Below are positions 28,978 through 37,264 of a stretch of DNA of 64,000 bases, piece by piece (the first letter of the stretch is position 1; every line of letters starts with the position of its first letter). The position numbers were made by a program, and so were the translations under genes. Below the pieces are notes generated by a model that was not told the DNA's origin, searched no databases, and was given only the letters and a program-made list of their open reading frames with translations. Source of the stretch: an uncultured Aquabacterium sp. (lineage in GTDB: Bacteria > Pseudomonadota > Gammaproteobacteria > Burkholderiales > Burkholderiaceae_C); NCBI RefSeq assembly GCF_947366995.1, contig NZ_CANBCC010000003.1:38512-102511 (forward strand). The letters are read 5' to 3'.

Positions 28978-29126
28978 ACCGTCGTAACACATGGCATGCG
29001 TAGCATGACGACCGCACCGATACCTTGATCCGGACAGGAGACGAACCCGTGCGGCGAAGTAAAGCTCATTCACTCTAGGCTTCGCCTATCCAACATTCAA
29101 TCCGCCCCTCAACACAGCAAAAACCC

Positions 29127-29339
29127 ATGAAGCAATACAAAGCCGTGATCTACCAAGAGGGCATGCTCGGCTCGCTGCTCCTCGGCGCGTCCAAGGTCGA
29201 CCCGGTCCGGTTCACCGACTTCCTCAACAAGCACGCCGCCCAGGGCTGGCGCGTGATCACCATGGAGAAAGACATCCGCCGCATGCTGCTGCTGTGGCGC
29301 CGCGAGGCCTATGTCGTGCTGATGGAGAAAGAGGCGTGA
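29127..29339 (+). CDS. DUF4177 family small protein
   Basis: 70 aa. The pattern KQYKAVIYQEG, then a stretch ending FLNKHAAQGWRVITMEKD, then aromatic/Val strand YVVLMEKEA fits DUF4177, a small alpha/beta fold of unknown function. No clear ribosome binding site; the 149-base gap upstream shows only weak short repeats. Its stop overlaps the start of the next small membrane protein, so the two are coupled. Confidence 0.7.
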   Translation: MKQYKAVIYQEGMLGSLLLGASKVDPVRFTDFLNKHAAQGWRVITMEKDIRRMLLLWRREAYVVLMEKEA

Positions 29340-29551
29340 AGCTGGGCCTCATCTGCGGCCTGGCGGTGGCTGTGCTGTGGGGTGCCCTGGCGATCGCCCA
29401 GCTGTGGTGGGCGCCGCTGGACGGCCCGACCTTCATGAAGGTCTCGGTCACGGCAGCCATCGTCGAAGCCCTGATCGTCATCGTGACGCTGGCCGTGCGG
29501 GAATACCTGTCGGACAAGCGCTTGAAGAAAGACGGCTTTCTCGACGGCTGA
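29336..29551 (+). CDS. Small two-helix membrane protein
   Basis: 71 aa from a GTG start whose bases overlap the preceding TGA (GTGA), preceded by GAGAAAGAGG. Two hydrophobic helices are clear: KLGLICGLAVAVLWGALAIA and TAAIVEALIVIVTLAVRE, followed by a charged cytoplasmic-type tail. No family recognised. The strict overlap with the DUF4177 gene suggests a functional pair. Confidence 0.65.
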   Translation: MKLGLICGLAVAVLWGALAIAQLWWAPLDGPTFMKVSVTAAIVEALIVIVTLAVREYLSDKRLKKDGFLDG

Positions 29552-29576
29552 CGGGCAGCCCGCTGTCACCCATAAT
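29548..29576 (+). promoter_or_regulatory. Sigma-70-like promoter of the thioesterase gene
   Basis: CTGACG and CATAAT are separated by 17 bases, matching TTGACA/TATAAT at 4 and 5 positions. The predicted start of transcription is about 20 bases before the thioesterase ATG at 29603, which has no obvious ribosome binding site. Confidence 0.45.
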
Positions 29577-29602
29577 CCCAGGGTAACCCCGCATTACCCG
29601 CC

Positions 29603-30076
29603 ATGCCCCGCATCCAGTTCACCCTTCCCGAGCGCTTCCTCTTCTCGACCGACATCCCGATCTACATCAGCCACGTCAACCAGGGCGGGCATCTGGACAA
29701 CGCTCAGCTGCTGACGCTGGTGTCCGAAGCGCGTGTGCGCTTCTTCCGCTGGCTGGGTTACCAGGGTGAGCTGAACGTCGACGGGCAGTCCATCGTGGTG
29801 GGCGACATGATGGCGCAGTACAAGTCGGAGGCCTTCTACGGCGAGACCATGCAGGTCGACATGGTGCCGGACGACTTCAACAAGTACGGCTTCGATCTGG
29901 TGTTCCGCCTGACGGACAAGGCGACAGGCCGCGAAGTGGCCCGGGGCAAGACCGGCGTGGTCTTTCTGCGCGACCAGGGCGACGGCCACAAGAAGGTGGC
30001 GCCACCGCCCGAGGGCTTCATCAGCCGCCTGCGCGACCGCGGCGAGGCCCTGGGCTGGTCACCGAAGACCGTGTGA
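29603..30076 (+). CDS. Thioesterase family protein (hot-dog fold, 4HBT type)
   Basis: 157 aa. Hot-dog fold acyl-CoA thioesterase of the FadM/YbgC kind: an N-terminal strand pair with the active-site region (IPIYISHVNQGGHLDNAQLLTLVSEARVRF, abridged: HVNQGGHLDN), the long central helix, and the terminal strands (EVARGKTGVVFL). The usual catalytic Asp of YbgC-type DxxxHxxN is replaced by a variant (HVNQGGHLDN keeps the His and Asn), so activity is likely but substrate is unknown. Cytoplasmic; single gene. Confidence 0.78.
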   Translation: MPRIQFTLPERFLFSTDIPIYISHVNQGGHLDNAQLLTLVSEARVRFFRWLGYQGELNVDGQSIVVGDMMAQYKSEAFYGETMQVDMVPDDFNKYGFDLVFRLTDKATGREVARGKTGVVFLRDQGDGHKKVAPPPEGFISRLRDRGEALGWSPKTV

Positions 30077-30083
30077 ACCCGCT

Positions 30084-30097
30084 CCCGCGAACGCGGG
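30084..30097 (+). terminator. Hairpin after the thioesterase gene
   Basis: CCCGCG-AA-CGCGGG, a perfect 6-base stem just after the stop, inside a larger imperfect pairing of GTGAACCCGC with GCGGGGTTTCAC. Only a three-T run follows, so termination strength is doubtful. Confidence 0.35.
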
Positions 30098-30114
30098 GCG
30101 GCGCGGGGTTTCAC

Positions 30115-30126
30115 TGAACGCGTTCA
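30115..30126. promoter_or_regulatory. 12-base perfect palindrome
   Basis: TGAACGCGTTCA, fully self-complementary, about 55 bases before the 43-codon gene at 30182. Could be an operator; no regulator is assigned. Confidence 0.3.
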
Positions 30127-30181
30127 ATGCGACTCGGCGCACGATGGGCTCCACCGATTCACTCACCGGAAAGGCCCTGCG

Positions 30182-30313
30182 ATGAACCCGTCCCTCTGCA
30201 CCACGCCTGAACAACTGTTCACCGACTTCATCCACGCCGGTGGCTGGCCCAAGCTGGGCTGGTGCGCCGAAGACACGGACGAGCCCACGCTCACGTGCTT
30301 CGACGAGCGCTGA
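30182..30313 (+). CDS. Hypothetical 43-aa protein
   Basis: A short frame beginning MNPSLCTTPEQLFTDFIHAGGW and ending DEPTLTCFDER. The composition (several acidic residues, three Cys, Trp) is protein-like rather than the Arg/Pro-rich pattern of accidental frames here. GGAAAGG lies about 10 bases upstream. An 8-base inverted repeat overlaps the stop, as expected of a gene end. I do not recognise it. Confidence 0.45.
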   Translation: MNPSLCTTPEQLFTDFIHAGGWPKLGWCAEDTDEPTLTCFDER

Positions 30314-30339
30314 GCGCCGCGTCAACCCCGCCTCAGCGC
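30307..30339. terminator. Inverted repeat between convergent genes
   Basis: Perfect arms GCGCTGAG (30307-30314) and CTCAGCGC (30332-30339) with a 17-base loop. It lies between the small plus-strand gene and the end of metQ on the minus strand, so it may terminate both. No strong T-run on either side. Confidence 0.4.
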
Positions 30340-30374
30340 GGGCTTGATGCGGCAGGCTCACACAATGAGCTGGC

Positions 30375-31169
30375 TCAGTTCGCGGGCACCACGGCGCCCT
30401 TGTACTTCTGCTGGATGAACTGGCGCGTTTCGGCGCTGCGCAGTTCGTTCACCAGCTTCACCAGCGCCGGGTTGTCCTTGTTCTCGGTGCGCGCCACCAC
30501 CACGTTGGCATAGGGCGAGACCTTCTCGGCAAACAGCGCGTCCTGTGTGGGCGAGAGCTTGGCAGCCAGCGCGAAGTTCGAGTTGATCAGCGCCAGGTCC
30601 ACCTGCGGCAGCACGCGCGGCAGCGTCGCGGCCTCCAGTTCGCGGAACTTCAGCTTCTTCGGGTTCGCCGTCACATCCTTGGCCGTGGCCAGGATGTTGT
30701 TGGTGTCCTTCAGCTGGATCAGCCCTTGCGCAGCCAGCAGCAGCAGCGCGCGCCCGCCGTTGGTCGGATCGTTCGGAATGGCGACCACGGCGCCCTCGGG
30801 CAGATCGGCCAGCTTCTTGAGCTTGGTCGAGTAGGCGCCCAGCGGCTCGATGTGGACGGGCTGGCCCACCACCGACAGCTTGGTGCCGTTGCCCTTGTTG
30901 AAGGTGTCCAGGTAAGGCACGTGCTGGAAGTAGTTGGCGTCCAGGTGCTTCTGGTCGACCTGCAGATTGGGCTGGATGTAGTCGTTGAAGACCTTCACTT
31001 CCAGCTGCACGCCCTGCTTGGCCAGCTTGGGCTTGACGAACTCGAGGATCTCGGCGTGCGGCACGGGCGAGGCGGCCACCACGATGCGGGTGGTTTGCGC
31101 CCACGAGGCGCCTGCGGCGAACAGCGGCAGCAGGCTGGCAATGACGGCGCGACGGACAACGTTGGTCAT
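30375..31169 (-). CDS. metQ: D-methionine-type ABC transporter substrate-binding protein
   Basis: 264 aa NlpA/MetQ family. Mature part begins TTRIVVAASPVPHAEILEFVKP, and carries EVKVFNDYIQPN and YFQHVPYLD, typical of methionine-binding proteins. The signal peptide (LFAAGASWAQ) has no lipobox Cys, so it is secreted freely rather than lipid-anchored. ATG 31169 is preceded by AAGGAAAAA. Third gene of metN-metI-metQ, 63 bases after metI. It imports methionine or related sulphur compounds. Confidence 0.92.
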   Translation of the reverse strand: MTNVVRRAVIASLLPLFAAGASWAQTTRIVVAASPVPHAEILEFVKPKLAKQGVQLEVKVFNDYIQPNLQVDQKHLDANYFQHVPYLDTFNKGNGTKLSVVGQPVHIEPLGAYSTKLKKLADLPEGAVVAIPNDPTNGGRALLLLAAQGLIQLKDTNNILATAKDVTANPKKLKFRELEAATLPRVLPQVDLALINSNFALAAKLSPTQDALFAEKVSPYANVVVARTENKDNPALVKLVNELRSAETRQFIQQKYKGAVVPAN

Positions 31170-31232
31170 GGTGTTTTTCCTTCAGCGGATGGAAACGGTT
31201 TTGTTGTAGACACGGGCGGACGCACGGACGCG

Positions 31233-31910
31233 TCAGCGCTTCAGCAGGCGGTGCGCCAGCCGATCGCCGGCCGACTGCACGCACTGCACCAGCACCAGCA
31301 GCAGCGCAACGGTCACGATCATGACCTCGGTCTGGAAACGCTGGTAGCCGTAGCGCACGGCCAGGTCGCCCAGGCCGCCGCCGCCGATCACACCGGACAT
31401 GGCGGTGTAGGACACGAGCGTGACCGCGGTAACGGTGATGGCGCCGACCAGGCCGGGCAGTGACTCGGGGAGCAGCACGCCGAATATGAGCTGGTGCAGG
31501 CGGGCGCCCATGGCCTGGCTGGCTTCGATGACGCCGGGATCGACCTCACGGAAGACGTTCTCGGCGAGGCGCGCGAAGAACGGGGCCGCGGCGGCGATCA
31601 GCGGCGGGATGGCCCCGGCCACGCCGAGCGACGAGCCCACCAGCTTCAGCGTGACGGGGATCATCACGATCAGCAGGATGATGAAGGGCAGCGAGCGCAG
31701 CGCGTTGATCAGCAGCGAGATGGCCGCATACAGGCGCGGGCGCGCCAGCAGCTGACCGGGGGCCGTCAGGAACAGCAGCACGCCCAGGGGCAGGCCGATG
31801 AGCACGGTGAACGCCAGCGAAACCCCGAGCATGGTCAGGGTGTCCAGGCTGGCCTGAAAGACTTCCGCCCAGTCGATGGCGGCAAAGGTTTGCCAGTCGA
31901 GCTCGCTCAT
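31233..31910 (-). CDS. metI: Methionine ABC transporter permease
   Basis: 225 aa permease with five hydrophobic helices. The coupling loop reads EASQAMGARLHQLIFGVLLPE. Start overlaps the metN stop (ATGA). It pairs as a homodimer with MetN and takes substrate from MetQ in the inner membrane. Confidence 0.93.
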   Translation of the reverse strand: MSELDWQTFAAIDWAEVFQASLDTLTMLGVSLAFTVLIGLPLGVLLFLTAPGQLLARPRLYAAISLLINALRSLPFIILLIVMIPVTLKLVGSSLGVAGAIPPLIAAAAPFFARLAENVFREVDPGVIEASQAMGARLHQLIFGVLLPESLPGLVGAITVTAVTLVSYTAMSGVIGGGGLGDLAVRYGYQRFQTEVMIVTVALLLVLVQCVQSAGDRLAHRLLKR

Positions 31911-32938
31911 TGGGTGATCCCCTCGTTCAACCAGCGGGCGTGCCCACCCAGTTCGGCCACCAGCGCCGGGATGCGGTCCAGCGGCACGTCGGCGCCCAGC
32001 ACGTCGGCGCGCAGGCGGGCCACGGGCTCGCCCTTGATGTGGGTCACGCGGCCTTCCAGCAGATTGAGACGGATGCCGTGCTGCGCGCGCAGGCGGTCGA
32101 GCAACGGCGACTGGGCCGCCGCACCCACGGCCGTGATCTGTAGATGGGGTCGACCCGGTTCGGTCGCCGCCCCCTCATCCAGCAGAAAGCCCGCATGCGC
32201 CAGCAGCGACCGGGTGGTGGCGTGCTGCGGGTCGAGAAACACGTCCAGCACGCGCCCTTGCTCGACGATGCGGCCCTGCTCCATCACGGCCACGCGGTCG
32301 CACAGCGAGTGGATCACGTGCATCTCGTGCGTGATGAGCAACACGGTGAGCTTCAGCCGCGCGCTGACGTCGGCCAGCAGGCTCAGGATCTGTTCGGTGG
32401 TTTCGGGGTCGAGCGCCGAGGTGGCCTCGTCGCACAACAGCACGTGCGGCTCGTTGGCCAGCGCCCGCGCGATGCCGACGCGCTGTTTCTGCCCGCCGGA
32501 CAGCTGCGACGGGTGCCGGTCTTTGAGATGCGCCAGGCCGACGAGGGTCAGCAGTTCGTCCACACGGCGGTCCATCTCGGCGGCCGTGCGCCCGCCAGCC
32601 AGCTGCATCGGGTAGCGGACGTTGCCGGCCACCGTGCGCGACTGCAGCAGGTTGAAGTGCTGGAACACCATGCCGATGCGCTGACGCTGCTGCTGCAGTT
32701 CGCGGGGCGACAGCGCCGTCAGGTCGACACCGCCGACGCGCACTACGCCCGCGTCCGGGCGCTCGAGCAGATTGACGGTGCGGATCAGGGTGCTCTTGCC
32801 GGCGCCGGAGCGGCCGATGACGCCGAAGATTTCACCAGGCTGCACATGCAGCGACACGTCGTCGAGGGCCGTGACGGCAGCATGGCGCGCACCGCCGCGG
32901 GCCGGGTAGGTTTTGTGGAGTCGTTCGAGCGCGATCAA
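31907..32938 (-). CDS. metN: Methionine ABC transporter ATP-binding protein
   Basis: 343 aa. Walker A GRSGAGKST, signature LSGGQKQRVGIARAL, Walker B LLCDEATSALDPET, switch His in LITHEMHVI. The C-terminal 90 residues form the NIL domain, which senses intracellular methionine and inhibits transport. The start codon is TTG at 32938; this is accepted because the protein then begins (M)IALERLHKTYPA as MetN normally does and no better ATG is near. A good promoter is about 70 bases upstream. Confidence 0.93.
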   Translation of the reverse strand: MIALERLHKTYPARGGARHAAVTALDDVSLHVQPGEIFGVIGRSGAGKSTLIRTVNLLERPDAGVVRVGGVDLTALSPRELQQQRQRIGMVFQHFNLLQSRTVAGNVRYPMQLAGGRTAAEMDRRVDELLTLVGLAHLKDRHPSQLSGGQKQRVGIARALANEPHVLLCDEATSALDPETTEQILSLLADVSARLKLTVLLITHEMHVIHSLCDRVAVMEQGRIVEQGRVLDVFLDPQHATTRSLLAHAGFLLDEGAATEPGRPHLQITAVGAAAQSPLLDRLRAQHGIRLNLLEGRVTHIKGEPVARLRADVLGADVPLDRIPALVAELGGHARWLNEGITQ

Positions 32939-33010
32939 GACAGGTCACACCGTCGCGCGGCCACGCTCGTGGCGTGGGGCAACGGCTCTGGGGGCCAGAC
33001 AAGCCGAGAG

Positions 33011-33040
33011 TCTATACCGCCGCGTTCACGAAGCGTTCAA
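33011..33040 (-). promoter_or_regulatory. Sigma-70 promoter of metNIQ
   Basis: On the minus strand TTGAAC (33035-33040) and TATAGA (33011-33016) are separated by 18 bases, matching the consensus at 4 and 5 positions. It is about 70 bases upstream of the metN TTG. No S-box or SAM riboswitch is visible in the short leader. Confidence 0.55.
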
Positions 33041-33102
33041 CTCCTGGCGCATGACCTCAGGCGGTATCGGCATGATCGGCCCCGCGGGCGGACAATGGCG
33101 AC

Positions 33103-33408
33103 ATGAGCGCACTGCATTACCTCACGTTCGAGATCAGCGAAGACACCGACGGCATCGGCACGGCCGAGGGCATGGCGTCGACCGACGCCGCAGCGCATGC
33201 GCAGGCCCTCGCCGAAGCGCAGACCGTGCTCGTCTGGGCACAGGCTCACAGCCCCCTGGGGCACGGGCCACTGGAGGAAGGCTTCGAGTGGGACCACGAC
33301 CTGCAGATCAGCCGGGAAGGCGACTGGCACACGGTGACGCTGACCTTGAGCGGCACGATGGCCTTTCTGGACGCGTTCCGGGAACGCTTCGCAGCCAGTC
33401 TGGAATAA
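33103..33408 (+). CDS. Conserved-looking hypothetical protein, 101 aa
   Basis: Acidic protein of alpha/beta appearance (ALHYLTFEISEDTDGIGTAE at the start, a helical Ala/Gln-rich middle, then strands WHTVTLTLSGTMAFLDAFRERF). Codon use is normal for the genome. No ribosome binding site; instead a -10-like GACAAT (33091-33096) lies exactly six bases before the ATG, suggesting a leaderless mRNA. Divergent from metN. No family recognised. Confidence 0.65.
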   Translation: MSALHYLTFEISEDTDGIGTAEGMASTDAAAHAQALAEAQTVLVWAQAHSPLGHGPLEEGFEWDHDLQISREGDWHTVTLTLSGTMAFLDAFRERFAASLE

Positions 33409-33440
33409 GCCTTATGCGTTCGACGCAGATCGGTCTGCCG

Positions 33441-33465
33441 ACATGCGTTGCCGGTCGATGCATGT
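33441..33465. promoter_or_regulatory. Inverted repeat upstream of the dioxygenase
   Basis: ACATGC (33441-33446) and GCATGT (33460-33465) separated by 13 bases, about 65 bases before the TauD-like gene. The size fits a LysR-type or other dimeric regulator site; no proof. Confidence 0.35.
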
Positions 33466-33531
33466 GCCGAATGCTTTGTTCCATCGGCAGGCGGCGCTGC
33501 CTAGAGTCGGTGTTCCCACAAGGAGCACCGC

Positions 33532-34443
33532 ATGACGATCGCCACCCCTGACGCGCCCCACGCCGCCGCACCGGCCCTTCACCTTCGCCTCGGCCCCATC
33601 GAGGTCCGCCCCCTGAACGGGCCGCTGGGCGCCGAAGTGTGGGGGCTGGACCTGTCCCGCGACGTCTCGCTGGAAGACGTGCGCCGCATCCATCGCGCCC
33701 ACCTGCAGCACCATGTGCTGATCTTCCGAGATCAGCGCATCACGCCCGCTCAACAGGTGAGCTTCAGCGCACGGTTCGGCCCGCTGCAGCGCCATGTGCT
33801 GGCGCAGTTCGCGCTGCCGGACCACCCCGAGGTCCTGGTGGTGTCCAACATCGTGGAGAACGGGCGCCCGATCGGCCTGGGCGATGCCGGCCACTTCTGG
33901 CACTCGGATCTGTCGTACAAGGAGCGCCCCAGCCTGGGCTCCTTCCTGCATGCACAGGAATTGCCGTCGGAGGGAGGCGACACCCTGTTCGCCAACCAGC
34001 ACCTTGCCTGGGAAGAACTGCCGCTGGCCCTGAAAGTGGCGATCGCGCACGCGCGCGCCGAGCACACCTACACCGCGCGTTATGCCGAGCTGCAGGCCCG
34101 CAGCCCCTGGCGGCCCAACCTGACCGCGGCCCAGCTGAACGAAGTGAGGCCGGTGGTGCACCCGGTGGTGCGAACCCACCCGGAGACCGGGCGCAAGGCC
34201 CTGTTCGTCAGCGAGCACTTCACCACGCGCATCGTGGGCCTGCCGGAGGACGAGAGCCGTGCATTGCTGGCTGAGTTGTTCGCGCTCAGCACCCGGGCCG
34301 ACCTGCAGTACCAGCATGTCTGGCGCACGCACGACATGGTGTTCTGGGACAACCGCTCGGTGACGCACCTGGCCGCCGGCACGCCACCGCACCTGCGTCG
34401 CAAGCTGTACCGCACCACGGTCGAAGGCGACGTCCCGTTCTGA
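33532..34443 (+). CDS. TauD/TfdA family alpha-ketoglutarate-dependent dioxygenase
   Basis: 303 aa Fe(II)/2-oxoglutarate oxygenase. The facial triad is visible: HSD in FWHSDLSYKERP and the distal His in WDNRSVTHLA; the 2-oxoglutarate-binding Arg is in RRKLYRTT. Members hydroxylate sulphonates, phenoxy acids or related compounds. A strong ribosome binding site AAGGAG lies 6 bases before the ATG. The next three genes are a sulphonate/taurine-type ABC transporter, so this is likely the oxygenolytic enzyme for the imported substrate. Confidence 0.9.
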   Translation: MTIATPDAPHAAAPALHLRLGPIEVRPLNGPLGAEVWGLDLSRDVSLEDVRRIHRAHLQHHVLIFRDQRITPAQQVSFSARFGPLQRHVLAQFALPDHPEVLVVSNIVENGRPIGLGDAGHFWHSDLSYKERPSLGSFLHAQELPSEGGDTLFANQHLAWEELPLALKVAIAHARAEHTYTARYAELQARSPWRPNLTAAQLNEVRPVVHPVVRTHPETGRKALFVSEHFTTRIVGLPEDESRALLAELFALSTRADLQYQHVWRTHDMVFWDNRSVTHLAAGTPPHLRRKLYRTTVEGDVPF

Positions 34444-34532
34444 CCGGCGTCACTCGCGAAGAACACCTGCTGGCTCACACCATGAGCCTGAACGCCGCAT
34501 CGATTGGCCCGCCCTCCCCTCTGACACGCACC

Positions 34533-35543
34533 ATGAAGCTCTCCCGTCGCCGCATCAGCGCCCTCCTCGTCGGCCTGGGTCTGGCCGCCTCCAGCCTGGC
34601 CACCCACGCCGAAGGGCAGATCCGCATCGCCCAGCAGTTCGGCATCAGCTACCTGCTGCTCCACGTCGTTCAGGATCAGAAACTGATCGAGAAGCACGGC
34701 AAGGCACAGGGTCTGGCCATCACGCCACAGTGGTTGCAGCTGTCCGGTGGCGCAGCCATCAACGACGCGCTGCTGTCGGGCTCCATCGACATCGGCGGCG
34801 CGGGCATCGGGCCCATGCTGACCCTGTGGGACCGTACCAAGGGCCGCCAGAACGTCCGGGGCGTGGCCTCACTGGGCAACACCCCGTACTACCTGATCAG
34901 CACCAACCCGAACGTGCGCACCGTGGCCGACCTCACCGAGAAGGACCGGGTTGCGTTGCCGGCGGTGGGCGTGTCGGTGCAGTCGCGCTACCTGCAGCTG
35001 GCCGCGGCCAAACGCTGGGGCGATGGCGGCTTCAACAAGCTCGACAAGTTCACCGTGACCTTGCCGCATCCCGAAGCGGTCGCCGCCATCGTTCGCGGGG
35101 GCACCGAGGTCAACGCGCACTTCGCCACCCCGCCGTTCCAGGAGCAGGAACTGGCGGCCAACCCCAAGGCCCGCGTCATCCTCAATTCGTATGACGTGCT
35201 GGGCGGCCCTTCATCGCCCAATGCGTTGTACGCCACCGAGGCCTTCCGCACGCAGAATCCGAAGACCTACCGCGCCTTCGTGCAGGCCCTGGCCGACGCG
35301 TCGAAGCTGATCGCGCAGCAACCGGAACTGGCGGCGGACATCTACCTGCGCGTGAACCACGCGAAGCTGGACCGCGAGTTGCTGCTGAAGGTCATCCGCA
35401 GCCCGGAGGTGCAGTTCTCGCTCACGCCGCAGAACACGTTCGTGCTGGCCGACTTCATGGCCCGCGTGGGCGCCATCCGCAACCGACCGGCGTCGGTGCA
35501 GGACTATTTCTTCGCCGACGCACACCTGCGCGGCGGCAGCTGA
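34533..35543 (+). CDS. Sulphonate/taurine-type ABC transporter substrate-binding protein
   Basis: 336 aa, SsuA/TauA/NMT1-like fold. Signal peptide MKLSRRRISALLVGLGLAAS ends near THA-EGQ; then IRIAQQFGISYLLLHVVQ, LSGSIDIGGAGIGPML and the APAVGVSVQSRYLQLA region (read VALPAVGVSVQ). An upstream ATG at 34482 would add 17 residues before the signal peptide, so 34533 is preferred. Periplasmic. It is followed by its ATPase and permease. Confidence 0.87.
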   Translation: MKLSRRRISALLVGLGLAASSLATHAEGQIRIAQQFGISYLLLHVVQDQKLIEKHGKAQGLAITPQWLQLSGGAAINDALLSGSIDIGGAGIGPMLTLWDRTKGRQNVRGVASLGNTPYYLISTNPNVRTVADLTEKDRVALPAVGVSVQSRYLQLAAAKRWGDGGFNKLDKFTVTLPHPEAVAAIVRGGTEVNAHFATPPFQEQELAANPKARVILNSYDVLGGPSSPNALYATEAFRTQNPKTYRAFVQALADASKLIAQQPELAADIYLRVNHAKLDRELLLKVIRSPEVQFSLTPQNTFVLADFMARVGAIRNRPASVQDYFFADAHLRGGS

Positions 35544-35555
35544 CGGGAGGCACGC

Positions 35556-36401
35556 ATGAGCCCCATACCGCATCCGCCACTGCTGCAGGTCGACGGCGTC
35601 AGCCTGGTCTACCGCACAGCCGTGCAGGAGGTGCGCGCCACGCACCAGGTGAGCTTCGACGTGCACGAGGCAGATCGCTTCGTGCTGCTGGGCGCCTCGG
35701 GCTGCGGCAAGTCGACGCTGCTCAAGGCCATCGCGGGCTTCATCGAACCGACAGAAGGCGAGATCCGCCTGGATGGCCAGGCGGTGCAGGGCCCGGGCCC
35801 CGATCGCATCGTGGTGTTCCAGGAATTCGACCAGCTGCCGCCATGGAAGACCGTGCGCGAGAACGTGATGTTTCCGCTGCTGGCCTCGGGGCGCCTACGC
35901 CGCCGTGAGGCCCGTGAGCGAGCCGAGGTGTATCTGGAGAAGGTCGGCCTGAGCCGCTTTGCCGACGCGCACCCGCACACCCTGTCGGGCGGCATGAAGC
36001 AGCGCGTGGCCATTGCCCGGGCCCTGGCCATGCAGCCGCGGGTGCTGTTGATGGACGAGCCATTTGCCGCGCTGGACGCCCTCACGCGCCGCCGCATGCA
36101 GGAAGAACTGCTGGCCCTGTGGGACGAGGTGCGCTTCACGCTGGTGTTCGTCACGCATTCGATCGAAGAGGCGCTGGTGGTGGGCAACCGGATCGGGCTG
36201 CTGTCGCCGCACCCCGGGCGCGTGCGGGCCGAACTCAACAGCCAGGGCTGGACACTGGACCGCCAGGGCGAGGCGGGTTTTCAGGCGGCGGTGCAACGCA
36301 TCCACCGCCTGCTGTTTGAAGACGCCGGGCAGGCGCCCGCTGGGGTCGACGCCGCCCCGCGCGCGCCGGTGATCGCCCTGCCTGAAAGGAGGCTCGCATG
36401 A
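35556..36401 (+). CDS. Sulphonate/taurine-type ABC transporter ATP-binding protein
   Basis: 281 aa, SsuB/TauB family. Walker A GASGCGKST, signature LSGGMKQRVAIARAL, Walker B LLMDEPFAALDALT, switch His in VTHSIEEAL. The C-terminal 50 residues are a short Ala/Pro-rich tail. It is 12 bases after the binding protein and overlaps the permease gene by four bases (ATGA). Substrate inferred from the TauD-like neighbour. Confidence 0.91.
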   Translation: MSPIPHPPLLQVDGVSLVYRTAVQEVRATHQVSFDVHEADRFVLLGASGCGKSTLLKAIAGFIEPTEGEIRLDGQAVQGPGPDRIVVFQEFDQLPPWKTVRENVMFPLLASGRLRRREARERAEVYLEKVGLSRFADAHPHTLSGGMKQRVAIARALAMQPRVLLMDEPFAALDALTRRRMQEELLALWDEVRFTLVFVTHSIEEALVVGNRIGLLSPHPGRVRAELNSQGWTLDRQGEAGFQAAVQRIHRLLFEDAGQAPAGVDAAPRAPVIALPERRLA

Positions 36402-37264
36402 GCACCACCACGCTGCGGGCCGAGTACGAACGCGAGCTCGCGCCGCTGAGCCACGTGCAACCGGCGCGCGCCCTGCCCTGGGCCACACGCTGGCGCGCCC
36501 ACCCGGCCGCACGGCAGGCGCTGATCCTGCTGGTGCTCGGGGCCGTGTGGGAGGCCGCCGCCCGCTGGCAGCAGAACGACTTGCTGCTGCCCACCTTCAC
36601 GGCGACGCTGTGGGCGCTGGCCGACGGCGTGCGCTCGGGCGAGTTGCTCGCGAAGACCGCCGTCTCGCTCAGCACGCTGCTGGAGGGCTACGCGCTGGGG
36701 GTGCTGGCCGCGTTCGGATTCACGGCGCTCGCCACGGCGTCACGCTGGGGCCGCGACCTGCTCGGCACGCTGACCGCCATGTTCAACCCGCTTCCCGCCA
36801 TCGCGCTGCTGCCGCTGGCCCTGTTGTGGTTCGGCCTGGGCAAGGCCAGCCTGCTGTTCGTGCTGGTGCACGCAGTGCTGTGGGCGGTGGCGCTCAACAC
36901 GCTGGCGGGCTTCCAGGCGGTGCCCGAAACGCTGCGCATGGCGGGCCGCAACTACGGGCTCAAGGGCGTGCCCTATGTCGTGCAGATCCTGCTGCCAGCA
37001 GCGCTGCCGTCGGTGCTGTCAGGCCTGAAGATCGGCTGGGCCTTTGCCTGGCGCACGCTGATCGCCGCCGAGTTGGTGTTCGGCGCCACCTCGGGCCAGG
37101 GCGGCCTGGGCTGGTACATCTACCAGAACCGCAACGAGCTCTACACCGACCGCGTGTTTGCCGGCCTGGTGCTGGTGATCCTGATCGGCCTGGCCGTGGA
37201 AGGCCTGGTGTTCCAGACGCTCGAGCGCCTCACGGTGCGGCGTTGGGGTCAGCAACGGGGATGA
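36398..37264 (+). CDS. Sulphonate/taurine-type ABC transporter permease
   Basis: 288 aa inner-membrane permease, SsuC/TauC type, with about six helices. The coupling loop reads AGRNYGLKGVPYVVQILLPAALP. The 3' end runs 35 bases past the end of the convergent rlmN-like gene, so the two reading frames overlap tail to tail. Confidence 0.9.
   Translation: MSTTTLRAEYERELAPLSHVQPARALPWATRWRAHPAARQALILLVLGAVWEAAARWQQNDLLLPTFTATLWALADGVRSGELLAKTAVSLSTLLEGYALGVLAAFGFTALATASRWGRDLLGTLTAMFNPLPAIALLPLALLWFGLGKASLLFVLVHAVLWAVALNTLAGFQAVPETLRMAGRNYGLKGVPYVVQILLPAALPSVLSGLKIGWAFAWRTLIAAELVFGATSGQGGLGWYIYQNRNELYTDRVFAGLVLVILIGLAVEGLVFQTLERLTVRRWGQQRG

Noticed and set aside
28978..29126. Possible attachment site or insertion scar after the T6SS module
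   Set aside because: Only weak 5-base repeats (GTCGT/ACGAC) are visible; no direct repeat pair flanks the module and no integrase is present.
30059..30361. 100-codon minus-strand frame between the thioesterase and metQ
   Set aside because: Arg/Ala-rich with no start signal; the plus strand carries a better small gene with hairpins at its borders.
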